Shown here in pieces: positions 61,897-64,000 of a stretch of 64,000 nt of DNA (the stretch's first letter is position 1; every line of letters begins with the position of its first letter). The notes below the pieces were generated by a model, which ran no database searches, was not told the DNA's origin, and saw nothing but the letters and a program-made list of their open reading frames with translations. The DNA comes from Martinezella tropici (GTDB lineage Bacteria > Pseudomonadota > Alphaproteobacteria > Rhizobiales > Rhizobiaceae), in NCBI GenBank assembly GCA_000799755.1, contig JUHI01000004.1:372001-436000 (forward strand), written 5' to 3'. The translations under genes and the position numbers were made by a program.

Positions 61897-63543
61897 ATGA
61901 AATTGCCCCCGCATGATACTTATGAAGCCCTCTATCGCGACTTTCGCTGGGAGATTCCGGCGAAATTCAACATGGGACATGCTGTCTGCGATGCCTGGGC
62001 CGAGCGCGAGCCGGATCGGATCTGCCTCCAGCATTTCAATCCTGACGGCAATCACTTTTTCATGACCTATGGCGAGTTGCGGGATCGTTCCGCCTCCTTC
62101 GCCAATGCGCTCGTTGCGCTTGGGGTGCGGGCTGGAGATCGCGTGGCGCTGCTCCTGCCACAAAGTTTTGAAACCGTCGTGGCGCATGTGGCGATCTACA
62201 AGATGGGGGCGATCGCCCTGCCGCTGGCATTGCTTTTCGGTGCCGAGGCTTTGGAATATCGGCTGAAGGCTTCAGGTGCATCGGCAATCGTGACGAATCG
62301 CTTCGGCCTGGAGCGCCTGCATCCGATCCGGGACCAGTTGCCCGAGCTGGCGCAGGTGATCAGCATCGATGGCGCGGAAGACGGGGTTGCCGGCTTTGCC
62401 GATCTCATAGCGAGATACCCGTCACTGTTCGAAGTAGCCGATACCGGTCCGGACGATCCGGCCCTGATGATCTTCACGTCGGGCACGACCGGGCCGCCGA
62501 AGGGGGCGCTGCATGGTCATCGCGTCCTGCCGGGGCATATTCCGGGCATGCAGTTCGCCCATGAGGGCTTTCCGAAGGCCGGCGACCGGCTCTGGACGCC
62601 ATCGGACTGGGCCTGGGCCGGCGGCCTGTTGAATGCGCTTCTACCGAGCCTGATGCTTGGCGTTCCCGTCGTCTCTTCTCCCGCGCAGAAATTCGATCCG
62701 CACATGGCTTTCCGCATTATGGCCGAGATGGGGGTGCGCAATGCCTTCATCCCGCCGACGGCGCTGCGATTGCTGAAGGCCGTGGACAATCCGCGCGCCC
62801 AATACGATCTCAAGCTGCGCACCATCGGTTCGGCCGGCGAGGCGCTCGGCCGCGAAACCTTCGAATGGGCGCGCTCGGCGCTCGGCGTCAGCGTCAACGA
62901 GTTCTTCGGCCAGACGGAGTGCAATTTCGTTCTTTCCTCCAGCGAGGCCTTCGGCGTCAGCCATGGCGGGGCGACCGGCAAGGCAGCACCCGGCCATCGT
63001 GTCGCCATCGTCGATGCCGAGGGCGTCGAAGTTCCGATCGGGGAGAGCGGGCAGATCGCGATCAAGCGGCCCGATCCGGTGATGTTTCTCGGCTACTGGC
63101 AAAACGAGAAGGCGACGGAAGCCAAATTCGCCAATGACTGGCTGCTGACCGGGGATATCGGCCGGCAGGATGCCGATGGCTATATTTCCTTCGTCGGCCG
63201 CGACGACGATGTCATCACCTCGTCCGGCTATCGCATCGGCCCAAGCGAAATCGAGGATTGCCTTGGCGGCCATCCCGCCGTGCAGTTGGCCGCAGCAGTG
63301 GGGAAACCGGATTCGGTGCGGACGGAAATCGTCAAGGCCTATGTCGTGCTCGTGCCCGGCCGTGAGCCGAGCGAGGCGCTTGCGGCGGAAATCCGCGAAT
63401 GGGTGAAGACCCGGCTTTCCATGCACGAATACCCGCGCGAGATCGAATTCGTCGACGCCCTGCCGCTGACCACCTCGGGCAAGGTGATCCGCCGCCTGCT
63501 GCGCGAGCGGGCCATCGCCGAAGATAGAGCATTTCCATCCTAA
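61897..63543 (+). CDS. Acyl-CoA synthetase (AMP-forming, medium-chain type)
   Basis: A 548-residue adenylate-forming enzyme with the P-loop FTSGTTGPPKGALHGH, the FFGQTECN motif, TGDIGRQDADGYISFVGRDDDVITSSGYRIGPSEIE (in pieces) and catalytic lysine in TTSGKVIRRLLR. Closest in layout to MACS enzymes that activate medium-chain or aromatic acids. The ATG at 61897 is preferred over a TTG 12 bases upstream. Confidence 0.9.
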   Translation: MKLPPHDTYEALYRDFRWEIPAKFNMGHAVCDAWAEREPDRICLQHFNPDGNHFFMTYGELRDRSASFANALVALGVRAGDRVALLLPQSFETVVAHVAIYKMGAIALPLALLFGAEALEYRLKASGASAIVTNRFGLERLHPIRDQLPELAQVISIDGAEDGVAGFADLIARYPSLFEVADTGPDDPALMIFTSGTTGPPKGALHGHRVLPGHIPGMQFAHEGFPKAGDRLWTPSDWAWAGGLLNALLPSLMLGVPVVSSPAQKFDPHMAFRIMAEMGVRNAFIPPTALRLLKAVDNPRAQYDLKLRTIGSAGEALGRETFEWARSALGVSVNEFFGQTECNFVLSSSEAFGVSHGGATGKAAPGHRVAIVDAEGVEVPIGESGQIAIKRPDPVMFLGYWQNEKATEAKFANDWLLTGDIGRQDADGYISFVGRDDDVITSSGYRIGPSEIEDCLGGHPAVQLAAAVGKPDSVRTEIVKAYVVLVPGREPSEALAAEIREWVKTRLSMHEYPREIEFVDALPLTTSGKVIRRLLRERAIAEDRAFPS

Positions 63544-63625
63544 ACGAAGTCACGAAAATGCTCTATCTCTTTGTTTTCACGCAATTCCGGACGCAGAACC
63601 GCTGCGCACCTCTGCTGGATTTGCT

Positions 63626-64000
63626 TTAGCGCTTCGTGAGCGACAGGATCTTTTCACGCAGCAGCTTCGCCATGTTGCGGGTGCTGCGATACATGTGCAG
63701 CTGCGTGGTCACCTGACGCACGTCGCGGTCGCCGTTCGGCGTCAGGCCGATGATGAGCGTGCCCATATCCTCGCGCTCATGCCAGAAGCGGCTCATGATC
63801 GGATGATCCGGCACCGCGCATGAATCGGAGCGGACGACGTTGGCGTCGTCGAGATGCCACTCCGTCAATTCGCCCATCAGCAGCTTGCCCGGCGAATAGC
63901 GGGCATAGGCCTCGTCATAGGCGGTCTTCCACGTATAGGCTTCGCCGCCCATGATCAGCACGATCATCGAGGCGATGGCCTTGCCGTTGATATCGATGGA
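63626..64000 (-). CDS. GNAT acetyltransferase, BioF2/CelD-like (5' part cut off)
   Basis: The minus-strand frame is open to the window's right edge; 124 residues of the C-terminal part are visible, ending at 63626. The text DINGKAIASMIVLIMGGEAYTWKTAYDEAYARYSPGKLLM (in pieces) is the GNAT-fold core of BioF2-like/CelD acetyltransferases found in polysaccharide and peptidoglycan genes. The first residues shown continue upstream beyond 64000. Confidence 0.75.
   Translation of the reverse strand, partial: SIDINGKAIASMIVLIMGGEAYTWKTAYDEAYARYSPGKLLMGELTEWHLDDANVVRSDSCAVPDHPIMSRFWHEREDMGTLIIGLTPNGDRDVRQVTTQLHMYRSTRNMAKLLREKILSLTKR

Noticed and set aside
1..64000. CRISPR arrays, insertion sequences, rRNA genes
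   Set aside because: No regularly spaced repeats with unique spacers, no transposase-like translations with terminal repeats, and no rRNA sequence were found.

Overview
The window is almost entirely one integrative and conjugative element (ICE) of the alphaproteobacterial (Rhizobiales) type, followed on the right by what looks like Rhizobiaceae chromosome. The evidence is GC-rich sequence with overlapping ATGA starts, a contiguous traF/relaxase/traG/trb mating-pair-formation set, small proteins known mainly from mesorhizobial symbiosis islands, and an intact tRNA-Leu at the right boundary. The left end of the element, its integrase and attL lie outside the window; no integrase gene was found.

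Layout. (1) 1-5000: end of a Toprim-domain protein, DUF2493 protein, MarR regulator with a divergent membrane protein, small membrane proteins and a DUF736 protein ending in a strong terminator. (2) 5000-7000: an excision-control module resembling ICEMlSymR7A: a QseC-like HTH protein, a QseM-like DUF2285 antiactivator, FseA encoded in two frames joined by a UUU-C +1 slip site, and an RdfS-like recombination directionality factor. (3) 7000-8100: RepA-type initiator followed by three iterons and an AT-rich tract, a probable origin. (4) 8100-15650: parA, small partition protein, DUF2840, traF, DUF736, lytic transglycosylase, a repeat-rich candidate oriT, DUF3363 relaxase, traG and an RHH protein. 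(5) 15650-21100: cargo inserted between the RHH gene and trbB (I78-like lipoprotein, TetX-like monooxygenase with TetR and two operators, MFS exporter with LysR). (6) 21100-30830: trbBCDEJKLFGI and a DUF2274 gene.

(7) 30830-56500: a large second cargo. It opens with a KdpB fragment, then has a LysR gene and a two-component system. Next come a DsbA-like protein, a sulfide-detoxification cluster (sulfide:quinone oxidoreductase, sulfurtransferase-like DUF442 protein, peroxiredoxin, persulfide dioxygenase, BigR-like ArsR repressor, two YeeE/YedE halves, TauE), a SoxB-like phosphoesterase, TsdA-like thiosulfate dehydrogenase and DsrE-like protein. An AaeXAB-like aromatic-acid efflux operon, a second DsbA, a DsbD/ScsB, an Lgt-TlpA fusion and two L,D-transpeptidases follow. 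Five copies of a direct repeat CTTAAG-N5-CTTAAG, a PmrA/QseB-type box, sit upstream of dsbA1 and its divergent response regulator, the SoxB-TsdA-DsrE operon, dsbA2, dsbD and the second L,D-transpeptidase. This suggests that the element's own two-component system drives a mobile periplasmic thiol/sulfur regulon.

(8) 56600-57320: boundary region with a fragment of a molybdopterin oxidoreductase, intact tRNA-Leu(CAA) and the broken 5' half of another tRNA-Leu(CAA). (9) 57450-64000: chromosomal-type genes (MFS transporter with TetR, methyltransferase, aldo/keto reductase, acyl-CoA synthetase, partial GNAT acetyltransferase) with a REP-like palindrome between two of them.

Functions are from reading the translations and motifs; no database search was run.
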